A DNA stretch of 13,582 bases from Candidatus Zhuqueibacterota bacterium (GTDB lineage: Bacteria; BS750m-G25): the NCBI GenBank assembly GCA_016783505.1, contig JADHWK010000059.1:1-13582 (forward strand). Direction: 5' to 3'. This document shows, piece by piece, positions 5,798-13,513 of this stretch. The notes beneath the pieces were generated by a model. It was not told the DNA's origin and made no database searches. It saw only the letters and a list, made by a program, of their open reading frames with translations. Made by a program: the position numbers and the translations under genes. How positions within the stretch are numbered: the stretch's first letter is position 1; every line of letters starts with the position of its first letter.

Positions 5798-7842
5798 AAT
5801 GCCTGATCATCGCTGCCGGGCGAGGAAGCAGACTATCAACTAGGGGAGATTCAAAGCCCCTCATTCCTCTCCTGGGATTATCCCTTATCGAACGGGTGAT
5901 ATTAACCGCAAAAAAGAGCGGTCTTACTGATTTCTTTGTGGTGACAGGGTACAAAGGTAAAAAGGTAAGGCAACACCTTAACAGATTTAGCCAGAGCAGA
6001 AACATAAATATAACCCATATCATAAAAGAGGATTGGGAGAAGGGAAACGGCATATCTGTCCTTAAGGCAAAAGAATTATTAAATGAGAATTTTATTCTGT
6101 TGATGGGGGATCACGTCTTTGACGAATCAATACTGGTAAGACTAAAGAACGAAAGAATACTCGATGGCAAAGTTGTGCTGGCCGTAGATTATAACATTAA
6201 AACCAACAACCTCGTTGATGTCACCAAAGTTCTTGTCGAAGACAACAGGATTTTAGATATAGGAAAGAATATCAAGAAATACAACGCTTATGATACAGGA
6301 AATTTTCTTTGTTCTCCGGCAATATTCAGTGCCATCGAAGAAAGTTTGTCTAATGGTAACGATTCTCTTTCAAGTGGAATGGGGGTAATGGCTGAAAAAG
6401 GGAAGGTTAAAGCCATAGACATTAAAAATTCTTACTGGGTTGAGGTGAATACAAAGAACGATTGCAGAAAAGCCGCCAAGCTATTGTATGGTGAGTCAAT
6501 AAAACCGGCCGGTCCAATTACTCGATATATCAATGCGACATTTGCCACCAGGATTTTTACACCCCTTCTTCTTAAAATATATAAAAAATTTACCCCCAAT
6601 CAGGTCTCCATATTGAGTTTTGTTGTAGCTATTATAAGCAGCTTAAGTTTTGTTCTTAGTCATGCGATTACAGGAGGTTTATTGATACAACTATCAAGTA
6701 TTTTGGACTATAGTGATGGGCAAATATCACGAATCAAGCATATGGAGTCCCGTTTTGGACATTTCATTGACACAACCCTTGACCGCTATGACGATGGTTT
6801 CATACTTTTAGGGATGTTTTATTACTCACTATCCCAAATAGGGAGTAAAGAGATACTGGGGATTTATTGGAGCCCTTTGATCATTAGTAGCATTTCCATA
6901 TTAGCGATCATAGGGAACCTGATGGTCAGTTACACTTCCGCAACATCGGTGGTTAATTTTGGCTATGTATATAAAAGGAGATGGATTGCTGCTGGAAGAG
7001 GGAGAGACATTAGACTATTTCTACTTTTCGTCGGGGGAATAATGAGCTATTTTCATCCGATTTTTGTATTACTTGCCTTGTTTATTATGGCCTTACAAAC
7101 CAATATAATTGTAATATGGCGAATTATTTTATCATGGAATTATTATAACAAAGAGGGTGCTTTCAGGATGATGAGAAGAATTAAAGCAATTATTTTTGAT
7201 TTTGATGGAACAGTAGCAAATACAATGCCTTTCTTAACAGAGTTGGCTGTAAATCTTATTACTGAGAACTATAACATCTCAAAAGAAGATGCTGAAAGAA
7301 AGTATTTAGAGACGACCGGATTAGATTTTGCGAGCCAGTTGGGGACAATTTTTCCAGACAATCCCAGCAACCAGAAAGTGGCCGCTATCTTTGAGGAAAG
7401 TAAGTTAAGGGGTGTTTTCGACCATCCCCTCTTCCCCGATGTCATACCCACCCTGGACCATTTTAGAAAAAAGAAAATCAAGATGTTTGTTTGCAGCAGT
7501 ACCAAACAAAGGATAATTACAAAATATGGCCAGTTAAACAAAATTGATGATTTGATGGATAACCTTTTTGGTTATGAACCCGGTTTCAAAAAGGGAGACC
7601 AGATTGATTTCATCCTTCAGCACTATAAATTGCGACCTGACGAAGTGGTTTTTGTGGCGGATTCTTTAAGAGATCATGGTTTTGCTGAAGAAAGAAAATT
7701 AAATTTTATCGGTATTTCTAAAATTTTTGAGAAAAAAGAGTTTCAGAATAAGGGGGCATTAAGCGTTAGTAGCCTGAATGATCTTAGGAAGCTTTTTGAT
7801 ACATCTTACAATTATCTCAAATATGTTGAAAAGGTAAGATGA
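5794..7842 (+). CDS. Three-domain fusion: nucleotidyltransferase, CDP-alcohol phosphotransferase, HAD phosphatase (IPCT/DIPPS-like)
   Basis: The protein has 682 residues from ATG 5794. Domain 1 (about 1-235) is a sugar/alcohol-phosphate nucleotidyltransferase, with AAGRGSRL near 7-14, KPLIPLLG at 21-28 and the metal-binding MGDH at 104-107. Domain 2 (about 245-450) is a membrane CDP-alcohol phosphotransferase. Its signature DxxDGxx(S)R-x8-G-x3-D-x3-D is complete (D305, D308, G309, R313, G322, D326, D330), with hydrophobic segments around it. Domain 3 (about 459-682) is a HAD phosphatase: DFDGT at 469-473, CSST, FKKGDQ and VADSLRD. Domains 1+2 resemble the bifunctional enzyme that makes CDP-inositol and joins it to inositol-1-phosphate. 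That product needs a phosphatase, which domain 3 could supply. The substrate is inferred and another polyol is possible. ATG 5740 is an alternative start, but 5794 begins at the conserved fold and overlaps the upstream stop as ATGA. Confidence 0.85.
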   Translation: MKCLIIAAGRGSRLSTRGDSKPLIPLLGLSLIERVILTAKKSGLTDFFVVTGYKGKKVRQHLNRFSQSRNINITHIIKEDWEKGNGISVLKAKELLNENFILLMGDHVFDESILVRLKNERILDGKVVLAVDYNIKTNNLVDVTKVLVEDNRILDIGKNIKKYNAYDTGNFLCSPAIFSAIEESLSNGNDSLSSGMGVMAEKGKVKAIDIKNSYWVEVNTKNDCRKAAKLLYGESIKPAGPITRYINATFATRIFTPLLLKIYKKFTPNQVSILSFVVAIISSLSFVLSHAITGGLLIQLSSILDYSDGQISRIKHMESRFGHFIDTTLDRYDDGFILLGMFYYSLSQIGSKEILGIYWSPLIISSISILAIIGNLMVSYTSATSVVNFGYVYKRRWIAAGRGRDIRLFLLFVGGIMSYFHPIFVLLALFIMALQTNIIVIWRIILSWNYYNKEGAFRMMRRIKAIIFDFDGTVANTMPFLTELAVNLITENYNISKEDAERKYLETTGLDFASQLGTIFPDNPSNQKVAAIFEESKLRGVFDHPLFPDVIPTLDHFRKKKIKMFVCSSTKQRIITKYGQLNKIDDLMDNLFGYEPGFKKGDQIDFILQHYKLRPDEVVFVADSLRDHGFAEERKLNFIGISKIFEKKEFQNKGALSVSSLNDLRKLFDTSYNYLKYVEKVR

Positions 7843-7854
7843 GGCCGCAGAACT

Positions 7855-7913
7855 CCTTGTGGACATTTCCCGCCTACCAGCAACCCGATTGGGTCGGGTC
7901 ATCCACCGAAAAT
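7855..7913 (+). repeat. Dispersed palindromic intergenic repeat, copy C
   Basis: It starts with CTCCTTGTGGA and ends with ATCCACCGAAAATTAA, related to the ends of copy B. The centre has a perfect six-base stem, ACCCGA (7883-7888) with TCGGGT (7894-7899), and an outer stem of GTGGA (7859-7863) with TCCAC (7902-7906). It lies 12 bases after the stop of the fusion gene, in the same orientation as copies A and B. It could act as a transcript-end hairpin, but no U-run follows. Confidence 0.6.
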
Positions 7914-7974
7914 TAAGTAATGTGGTTAGTCGAAACGTTTTTCATCTTTCAAAGACATGGATAAGGGGTCTAAT

Positions 7975-9453
7975 ATGAAAACACTTCTCGTTTATCCAGA
8001 TTATCCGGACACTTTCTGGAGTTTTAAGTACGCATTAAAATTCATATTTAAAAAGGCCACTCACCCGCCCCTGGGGTTATTGACTGTGGCTGCGATGCTT
8101 CCTGAGGAGTGGGAGAAAAGACTTGTAGACATGAATGTATCAGCATTAACCGATAGAGACCTTGAATGGGCTGATTATGTGTTTATTAGTGCTATGTCTA
8201 TCCAGAAACAATCGGTAAAAGAAATCATCACCAGGTGCAAGAAAATAGGCGTTAAGACTGTGGTTGGTGGTCCTCTTTTTACTACTGGACATGAAGATTT
8301 TGATGATGTAGATCATTTTGTGCTTAATGAGGCAGAAATTACGCTGCCGCCATTTTTAGAAGATTTGAGAAACGGTTGTGCTAAGCACATTTATACCTCT
8401 AAAGAATTACCGGACATAGAAAAGACGCCCATTCCGTCCTGGGGACTTATCAACATGAAAAGATATTTATCTATGAATATCCAGTATTCCCGGGGCTGTC
8501 CTTTTAATTGTGAATTCTGCGACATCAGGGTGCTTTATGGCGATAAGGTGCGAACGAAGGGAAAAGGCCAGATATTAGCCGAATTAGAAAACCTGTACTC
8601 CCAGGGCTGGCGGGGTGGAGTATTTTTTGTTGATGATAACTTTATAGGAAACAAGAGAAAGTTAAAAAAGGAGATTTTGCCCGCAACAATTGAATGGATG
8701 GAGAGAAAAAAACATCCCTTTGCTTTTAATACGGAGACATCCATAAATCTTTCCGACGATGATGAACTCATGCAATTGATGGTTAAGGCAGGATTTGATT
8801 CAGTATTTGTTGGTATTGAGACACCGAACGAGGAAAGTCTTGTAGAATGTAATAAGTTTCTGAACAGAAACCGTGATTTAGTAGCCTGCGTAAAGAAGAT
8901 TCAGAGATTTGGTTTACAGGTACAAGGGGGATTCATTGTGGGTTTTGATAATGATCCCCTTTCAATTTTCGAAAGGCTTATTGCATTTATTAAGGAAAGT
9001 GGAATTGTCACCGCCATGGTTGGGTTATTAAATGCTCCTCGTGGCACAGGACTTTACCATCGTCTTGAAAAAGAGAATCGGTTGTTAAAAGATGTTACCG
9101 GTGACAATACAGACTGCTCAATTAATTTCATTCCAAAAATGAACTATGACACGCTTATTGATGGTTATAAAAAGATTCTCAATACAATTTATTCTTCAAA
9201 ACATTACTACAAAAGAGTTAAGGGGTTTTTAAGAGAATATAAGCCGTTGCAAAAAAAGGGGTTTCGCTTTCATTTCAATCACATTGGAGCACTCTTCAAA
9301 TCGGTATTATTTTTAGGGATAATAGGGAGAGAACGGTTTCAATACTGGAAACTTTTTTTCTGGTCTTTGTTCAGGCGCCCAAGACTTTTTCCATTGGCAA
9401 TCACTTTTGCGATCTACGGATTCCATTTTCGAAAGGTTTTTGAGAATTACTGA
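7975..9453 (+). CDS. B12-binding radical SAM protein (DUF4070 type)
   Basis: This 492-residue protein probably uses a [4Fe-4S] cluster, S-adenosylmethionine and a cobalamin for a radical methylation or similar step. The N-terminal part (about 1-140) looks like a B12-binding Rossmann domain, with HPPLGLLTVAAMLP, ISAMSIQ and VVGGPLFT. The classic DxHxxG cobalamin ligand is not obvious, as is common in this group. The radical SAM motif is C175-x3-C179-x2-C182 (SRGCPFNCEFCD). The barrel continues with FFVDDNFIGN, FVGIETPNEES and GGFIVGFDND. The C-terminus (DTLIDGYKKILNTIYSSKHYYKR) resembles DUF4070, the group that includes the hopanoid methylase HpnP. I chose ATG 7975 because AAGGGG lies six bases upstream; ATG 7957 would add six residues. 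It follows the fusion enzyme and may act on the same product, but its substrate is unknown. Confidence 0.88.
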   Translation: MKTLLVYPDYPDTFWSFKYALKFIFKKATHPPLGLLTVAAMLPEEWEKRLVDMNVSALTDRDLEWADYVFISAMSIQKQSVKEIITRCKKIGVKTVVGGPLFTTGHEDFDDVDHFVLNEAEITLPPFLEDLRNGCAKHIYTSKELPDIEKTPIPSWGLINMKRYLSMNIQYSRGCPFNCEFCDIRVLYGDKVRTKGKGQILAELENLYSQGWRGGVFFVDDNFIGNKRKLKKEILPATIEWMERKKHPFAFNTETSINLSDDDELMQLMVKAGFDSVFVGIETPNEESLVECNKFLNRNRDLVACVKKIQRFGLQVQGGFIVGFDNDPLSIFERLIAFIKESGIVTAMVGLLNAPRGTGLYHRLEKENRLLKDVTGDNTDCSINFIPKMNYDTLIDGYKKILNTIYSSKHYYKRVKGFLREYKPLQKKGFRFHFNHIGALFKSVLFLGIIGRERFQYWKLFFWSLFRRPRLFPLAITFAIYGFHFRKVFENY

Positions 9454-9473
9454 AATTTAAAAGGGAGATCAGA

Positions 9474-9779
9474 ATGAATATCTATGTGGGCAATTTGTCA
9501 ACTGAGGTCACCGAAGAGGATTTGCAACAGGCCTTTGAGGCCTTCGGGCAGGTCACATCCGCCACCGTTATAAAGGACATGTTCAGCGGCGTATCAAGAG
9601 GGTTCGGATTCGTGGAGATGCCCGCCAAAGCGGAAGCCCAGTCCGCCATCACCGGCCTGAGCGGCAAAGATTTGAAGGGCCAAATACTTAACGTTAATGA
9701 GGCTCGCCCCCGATCCGAGGGCCGCCGGGGTAGAGGAGGACGAGGCGGGGGAAGAAAGGGTGGTGGGCGGCGCTTCTAA
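9474..9779 (+). CDS. RRM RNA-binding protein with glycine/arginine-rich tail
   Basis: This 101-residue single RNA-recognition-motif protein is of the type found widely in bacteria, where it binds RNA in the cytoplasm and may help folding or cold adaptation. RNP2 is IYVGNL (residues 3-8) and RNP1 is RGFGFVEM (42-49), both with their stacking aromatic residues. From about residue 82 the tail is nearly all Arg and Gly (GRRGRGGRGGGRKGGGRRF). The ribosome site AGGGAG lies six bases before the ATG, and the gene starts 20 bases after the radical SAM stop. Its base composition is GC-rich like the gyr genes and unlike its upstream neighbours, so it may belong to the host backbone. No terminator is evident after it. 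Confidence 0.93.
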   Translation: MNIYVGNLSTEVTEEDLQQAFEAFGQVTSATVIKDMFSGVSRGFGFVEMPAKAEAQSAITGLSGKDLKGQILNVNEARPRSEGRRGRGGRGGGRKGGGRRF

Positions 9780-9902
9780 TAAGCGAGATGAAACCCCATA
9801 AAGATTGTTGGTGTTGAGTGATTTGGACGAGAGAAGTATTGGTGATGAGTGTTGTTGCAAAACCACCCGTAGCCCCCTTTTATTAGTTAATGAAAACATT
9901 TT

Positions 9903-10412
9903 GTGAAGGGCCTGGTGAAAAAGATCAACGTACGACTCTTGTTGCCATCGGACTTACCCGCAATTCAAAAAGTCGCTTTGGAAACTTGGTCAGATACGTA
10001 CGGCTCTTTCATCCCCGAAGAAGACATTTTAGAGGATCATAATAAACACTGCAACATAGAAGCACTCGGTAAACTTTATAAAAAGCGAGATGGGATGGTG
10101 GGCGAGGTAGATAATGAAGTTGTGGCTTATTCAACTTGTGGATTGAATGAAGAAATGAATCGATATCATATATATTCTCTATACATTTTGCCGGATTACC
10201 AAGGTCATGGGTTGGGTAAGAAACTACTAGGCCTGGCCTATGAAAAAGCCAAGGAATTGGGTTTTGATAGAGTTTGGTTAGGAGTTATGGAGAAGAACAC
10301 CAAAACCCTGGAATGGTATCGGTCTCAAGGGTTTCAATTTGTGGAAGAAGAACCCTTCACCATGGGAAAAACCATTGTTAATTGTCTGAATGGCTACAAA
10401 TTGATATCGTAG
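9903..10412 (+). CDS. GNAT-family N-acetyltransferase
   Basis: This protein of up to 169 residues transfers acetyl from acetyl-CoA to an amine. GNAT motif A is clear at LYILPDYQGHGLGKKLL, with the acetyl-CoA pyrophosphate loop Q100-GHGLG105. Motif B follows as VWLGVMEKNTKTLEWYRSQGF. The WLGV-E-N...FY/WY pattern recalls the polyamine acetyltransferase PaiA of Bacillus, but the substrate cannot be settled by eye. The start is uncertain: GTG 9903 is used here, GTG 9915 is also in frame, and no good Shine-Dalgarno sequence precedes either. The gene stands alone, 123 bases after the RRM gene, and is followed by the long non-coding region upstream of gyrA. Confidence 0.85.
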   Translation: MKGLVKKINVRLLLPSDLPAIQKVALETWSDTYGSFIPEEDILEDHNKHCNIEALGKLYKKRDGMVGEVDNEVVAYSTCGLNEEMNRYHIYSLYILPDYQGHGLGKKLLGLAYEKAKELGFDRVWLGVMEKNTKTLEWYRSQGFQFVEEEPFTMGKTIVNCLNGYKLIS

Positions 10413-10519
10413 AGCATTTCAGCAAATTCCGTTTCCAACCATAAATTGTTCAAAGCCATACTGATATTTGTCTTAAGGGACTGTGATGCAACCCTGAAAT
10501 TGCTGATTCGGAGTTTCAA

Positions 10520-10598
10520 ATAAACCCGTCCATACATATCCGTCTGGATAAACGGGTAACTCCAACTGGCGGAGTTATCCCGAAACTTCGGGGTTTAT
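10520..10598 (+). repeat. Compact multi-hairpin (four-way-junction-like) element
   Basis: An outer stem, ATAAA (10520-10524) with TTTAT (10594-10598), encloses three adjacent hairpins. The first is CCCGT/ACGGG (10525-10529/10552-10556), with an inner TATCC/GGATA hairpin. The second is TAACTCC/GGAGTTA (10557-10563/10571-10577). The third is CCCGA/TCGGG (10579-10583/10588-10592). Almost every base of the junction is used. No U-run follows. Parts (GGCGGAGTTATCC, CGAAACTT) weakly echo the right ends of repeat copies B and C. It could be a structured RNA, a DNA cruciform or a diverged palindromic repeat. Confidence 0.5.
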
Positions 10599-10612
10599 TA
10601 GATTATATGTCC

Positions 10613-10841
10613 TATCTTGTCTAGGTGTTTACACTATGGTTAACAGATTCTTCTCAAAATGTCCCATTAATAACTCACGCTACTGACCATAAAATTACCT
10701 CCTTTCTAAAACGGTTTTGTTCGTTATATATACCCAAGAAAGAAAGCTTTATCGAACAGTGATTCACAACCCCATTAAAAGAAAATAGTAGGTCCCTAAA
10801 AAAGAACAATAACATAAAAGTGTAAACACCCCCTCAAGATA
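10613..10841 (-). mobile_element. Internally deleted insertion element (MITE-like) with terminal inverted repeats
   Basis: GGTGTTTACACT at 10624-10635 is repeated as a perfect inverse at 10819-10830. Beyond each, after four unmatched bases, TATCTTG (10613-10619) and CAAGATA (10835-10841) also pair. Read on the minus strand, the interior has an AT-rich promoter-like stretch (TATATATAAC), then AAAGGAGG, five bases, and an ATG near 10692. That ATG opens a frame of only seven codons (MVSSVSY) before a stop. This fits an insertion sequence that kept its ends, leader, ribosome site and start codon but lost the transposase. No convincing target duplication is seen, and the IS family is not assigned. 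Confidence 0.6.
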
Positions 10842-10922
10842 ATACAGATTTATACAATAGATAGTTCTGCCACAGGGCTTTAAGGATAAAATCTCCCATC
10901 TCGAAATACTTGAATCATAAAA

Positions 10923-13415
10923 ATGTGTGCCATTCAGCGAGAGAAGATTATTCCCATTAACATCGAGGAGGAGATGAAGGACTCCTACCTCGATTACTCC
11001 ATGTCGGTGATCGTATCCCGGGCCCTGCCTGACGTGCGGGACGGATTAAAACCAGTCCACCGCCGGGTCCTCTACGGCATGAACGACATGGGGCTTCAAC
11101 ACAATAAGCCCTACAAGAAATCGGCCCGTATCGTGGGCGATGTGATGGGAAAATACCACCCCCACGGAGACGCCGCCATCTACGATACCATGGTGCGTAT
11201 GGTGCAGGACTTTTCCCTCCGCTACCCCCTGGTGGACGGTCAGGGGAACTTCGGCTCCATTGATGGGGATGGAGCGGCGGCCATGCGGTATACCGAGGCC
11301 CGGATGGCCGAGATAGCCGAGGAGATACTGGCCGATATCGAAAAAGACACCGTGGGTTTTGTGCCCAACTACGACGATACCCTGAAGGAACCCTCTGTCC
11401 TACCCGCAAAGCTCCCCAACCTGCTGGTCAACGGGGCCTCGGGGATCGCCGTGGGGATGGCCACCAATATTCCACCCCATAACCTTTCCGAGATTGTGGA
11501 TGGGATCGTTACCCTTATTGATAATCCCGATATTACAGCCGATGGGTTAATGAATTACATCATCGCCCCGGACTTCCCCACCGGGGGGATCATCTACGGT
11601 AAAAGGGGGGTGAGGGATGCCTATGAGACGGGAAGGGGACGGGTGGTCATCCGAGCCCGGGCCAGCGTGGAAGCGCTCAAAGGGGGGCGGGACCGGATCG
11701 TCATCTCCGAGGTTCCATATCAGGTTAACAAGGCCCGGTTGATCGAAAAGATCGCCGAACTGATCAAAGAAAAGGTCATCACTGGTGTGTCCGAAATCCG
11801 TGACGAATCGGATCGGGACGGCATGCGGGTGGTGATGGAGCTGAAGCGGGAGGGCGTACCCGAGGTCATCCTAAACCAGATCTACCAGCACACCCAGGCC
11901 CAGTCTACCTTCGGGGTGATCATGCTGGGGCTGATGGACGGCCAGCCCCGGGTGCTCAACCTGAAGGAGATGCTCCAGGCCTTTATTGACCACCGCCATG
12001 AGGTGGTCTTAAGACGGACGAAGTTTGACCTGGAGAAGGCCCGGGAACGGGCCCACATCCTGGAGGGGCTGAAGATCGCCGTTGACAACATAGACGAGAT
12101 CGTGGCCCTGATCAAGGGGTCAAAGAATCCCGAGGAGGCCAGGGTGGGACTGATGGTGAGATTTAAGCTCTCAGAGGTTCAGGCCAGGGCTATCCTGGAT
12201 ATGAGGCTTCAACGCCTTACCGGTCTGGAAAGACGAAAACTAGTGGATGAACTTCGGGCCCTGAGTGAGCTCATAGTGGAGCTTTCCAACATACTGGAAA
12301 GCAAGGAGCTTCAATTGGGGATCATCAAGGACGAGTTGGCTGAGATGAAGGAGAAATACGGGGACGGTCGTCGAAGCGAGGTGGTGGAGACGACAGAGGA
12401 ATTCTCCATTGAGGACATGATCGCCGAGGAGGACATGGTGATCACCATTTCCCACCGGGGTTTTATCAAGCGTTTCCCTGTCTCCGGCTTCCGCCGTCAG
12501 CAGAGGGGGGGGAAGGGTTCCACCGGGGCGGGCACCGTCGAGGAGGACTTCATCGAGCATATGTTCGTTGCCTCCACCCATCACTACATTCTCTTCTTCA
12601 CCGACAAGGGCCGCTGCTACTGGCTCAAGGTTCATCAAATCCCCCAGGCGGGGAAGGCCTCTAAGGGTCGGGCCATAGTTAATTTATTGGAAAAACAGCC
12701 CGAAGAGAAGATAGCCGCCTTCGTGACGGTACGCGAGTTTAATCCCGAACTCTTCGTGGTGATGGCCACCCGCAGAGGAATAGTTAAAAAAACCCCCTTG
12801 GTGGATTACAGTCACCCCCGGCGAGGGGGAATCAATGCCATCACCATCAGGCCCGACGATCAGCTCATCGAGGCTCGGATTACGGACGGAACTAACGACA
12901 TCATTCTGGGAACCCGGGGGGGGAAGGCCATCCGTTTCCATGAGAGCGACGTCAGGTCTATGGGACGGACCGCAGCCGGGGTTCAAGGGGTGAAAGTGTC
13001 GGGCGAGGACGCCGTGGTGGGGATGGTGATTATCAAGCGGGATTCCACCATACTGGTAGTGACCGAGAAGGGTTACGGCAAGCGCACCGGGGTGAAGGAC
13101 TATCGCATCACCCACCGCGGGGGGAAGGGGATCATCACCATCAAGACCACCCCCAAGGTGGGCCGGATGGTGGCCATCAAGGAGGTGGTGGACGATGACG
13201 ATTTGATGATCATCACCGCCGCAGGGATCCTCATCCGTCAGCATGTGGGCCGCATCAAGGTCATCGGCCGCAATACCCAGGGGGCGAGGCTGATCAATCT
13301 AAGGGAGGAAGATGAGATCGGGGATGTGGCCCGGGTGGTGAGGCAGGAGGAGATGGAAGAGGAGTCCCCCGAGGAATATGTAGGTTCGGAAGAAACGGAA
13401 ACAGGAAAGACTTAG
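10923..13415 (+). CDS. gyrA: DNA gyrase subunit A
   Basis: This is the breakage-reunion subunit of gyrase, 830 residues and full length for the family. The N-terminal winged-helix/tower region starts with [20 protein letters not shown]. The catalytic tyrosine is Y123 in AAAMRYTE. The quinolone region reads [11 protein letters not shown], with alanine at the position of Escherichia coli Ser83 (A84 here) and the acidic residue kept (D88). The C-terminal beta-pinwheel carries the GyrA box as QQRGGKG (526-532), which supports gyrase rather than topoisomerase IV. It ends in an acidic tail. No Shine-Dalgarno sequence lies before ATG 10923; the nearest AAGGA is about 35 bases away. Codon use is GC-rich, like the gyrB fragment. 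Confidence 0.98.
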   Translation: MCAIQREKIIPINIEEEMKDSYLDYSMSVIVSRALPDVRDGLKPVHRRVLYGMNDMGLQHNKPYKKSARIVGDVMGKYHPHGDAAIYDTMVRMVQDFSLRYPLVDGQGNFGSIDGDGAAAMRYTEARMAEIAEEILADIEKDTVGFVPNYDDTLKEPSVLPAKLPNLLVNGASGIAVGMATNIPPHNLSEIVDGIVTLIDNPDITADGLMNYIIAPDFPTGGIIYGKRGVRDAYETGRGRVVIRARASVEALKGGRDRIVISEVPYQVNKARLIEKIAELIKEKVITGVSEIRDESDRDGMRVVMELKREGVPEVILNQIYQHTQAQSTFGVIMLGLMDGQPRVLNLKEMLQAFIDHRHEVVLRRTKFDLEKARERAHILEGLKIAVDNIDEIVALIKGSKNPEEARVGLMVRFKLSEVQARAILDMRLQRLTGLERRKLVDELRALSELIVELSNILESKELQLGIIKDELAEMKEKYGDGRRSEVVETTEEFSIEDMIAEEDMVITISHRGFIKRFPVSGFRRQQRGGKGSTGAGTVEEDFIEHMFVASTHHYILFFTDKGRCYWLKVHQIPQAGKASKGRAIVNLLEKQPEEKIAAFVTVREFNPELFVVMATRRGIVKKTPLVDYSHPRRGGINAITIRPDDQLIEARITDGTNDIILGTRGGKAIRFHESDVRSMGRTAAGVQGVKVSGEDAVVGMVIIKRDSTILVVTEKGYGKRTGVKDYRITHRGGKGIITIKTTPKVGRMVAIKEVVDDDDLMIITAAGILIRQHVGRIKVIGRNTQGARLINLREEDEIGDVARVVRQEEMEEESPEEYVGSEETETGKT

Positions 13416-13447
13416 GTTTTTACTTTTATTACTTCAGCAAAAACAGA

Positions 13448-13479
13448 AAAACCAGTACCCTTTTAGGGCTGGTTTTTTG
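13448..13479. terminator. Hairpin terminator between gyrA and the convergent gene
   Basis: CCAG and CCC on the left pair with GGG and CTGG on the right, with a two-base bulge and the loop TTTTA. Flanking A5 and T6 tracts extend the stem and give a U-run in either direction. It starts 32 bases after the gyrA stop and 34 bases from the end of the minus-strand gene, so it probably terminates both. Confidence 0.85.
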
Positions 13480-13513
13480 TTTGTTTAAAACAACAAGATC
13501 AATAGTCCCCAGT

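Larger units (their letters stand above)
10413..10922. other. 510-base region without a gene upstream of gyrA
   Basis: No coding sequence of credible length is visible on either strand. The left part holds the multi-hairpin structure at 10520-10598. The middle holds the terminal-inverted-repeat element at 10613-10841. The last 80 bases before gyrA contain AT-rich hexamers such as TACAAT (10853) and TAAAAT (10887), but no well-spaced -35 partner. gyrA transcription probably starts somewhere here, because the island separates it from gyrB, but I cannot place the promoter. Confidence 0.6.

Noticed and set aside
9594-9899. Minus-strand ORF of 101 codons opposite the RRM gene
   Set aside because: It is a shadow of the GC-rich RRM gene, and the protein shows only the low-complexity mirror of its Gly/Arg tail.
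12684-13244. Minus-strand ORF of 186 codons inside gyrA
   Set aside because: It is antisense to a well-conserved gyrA domain, and its His/Gly/Pro-rich sequence is typical of GC-rich shadow frames.
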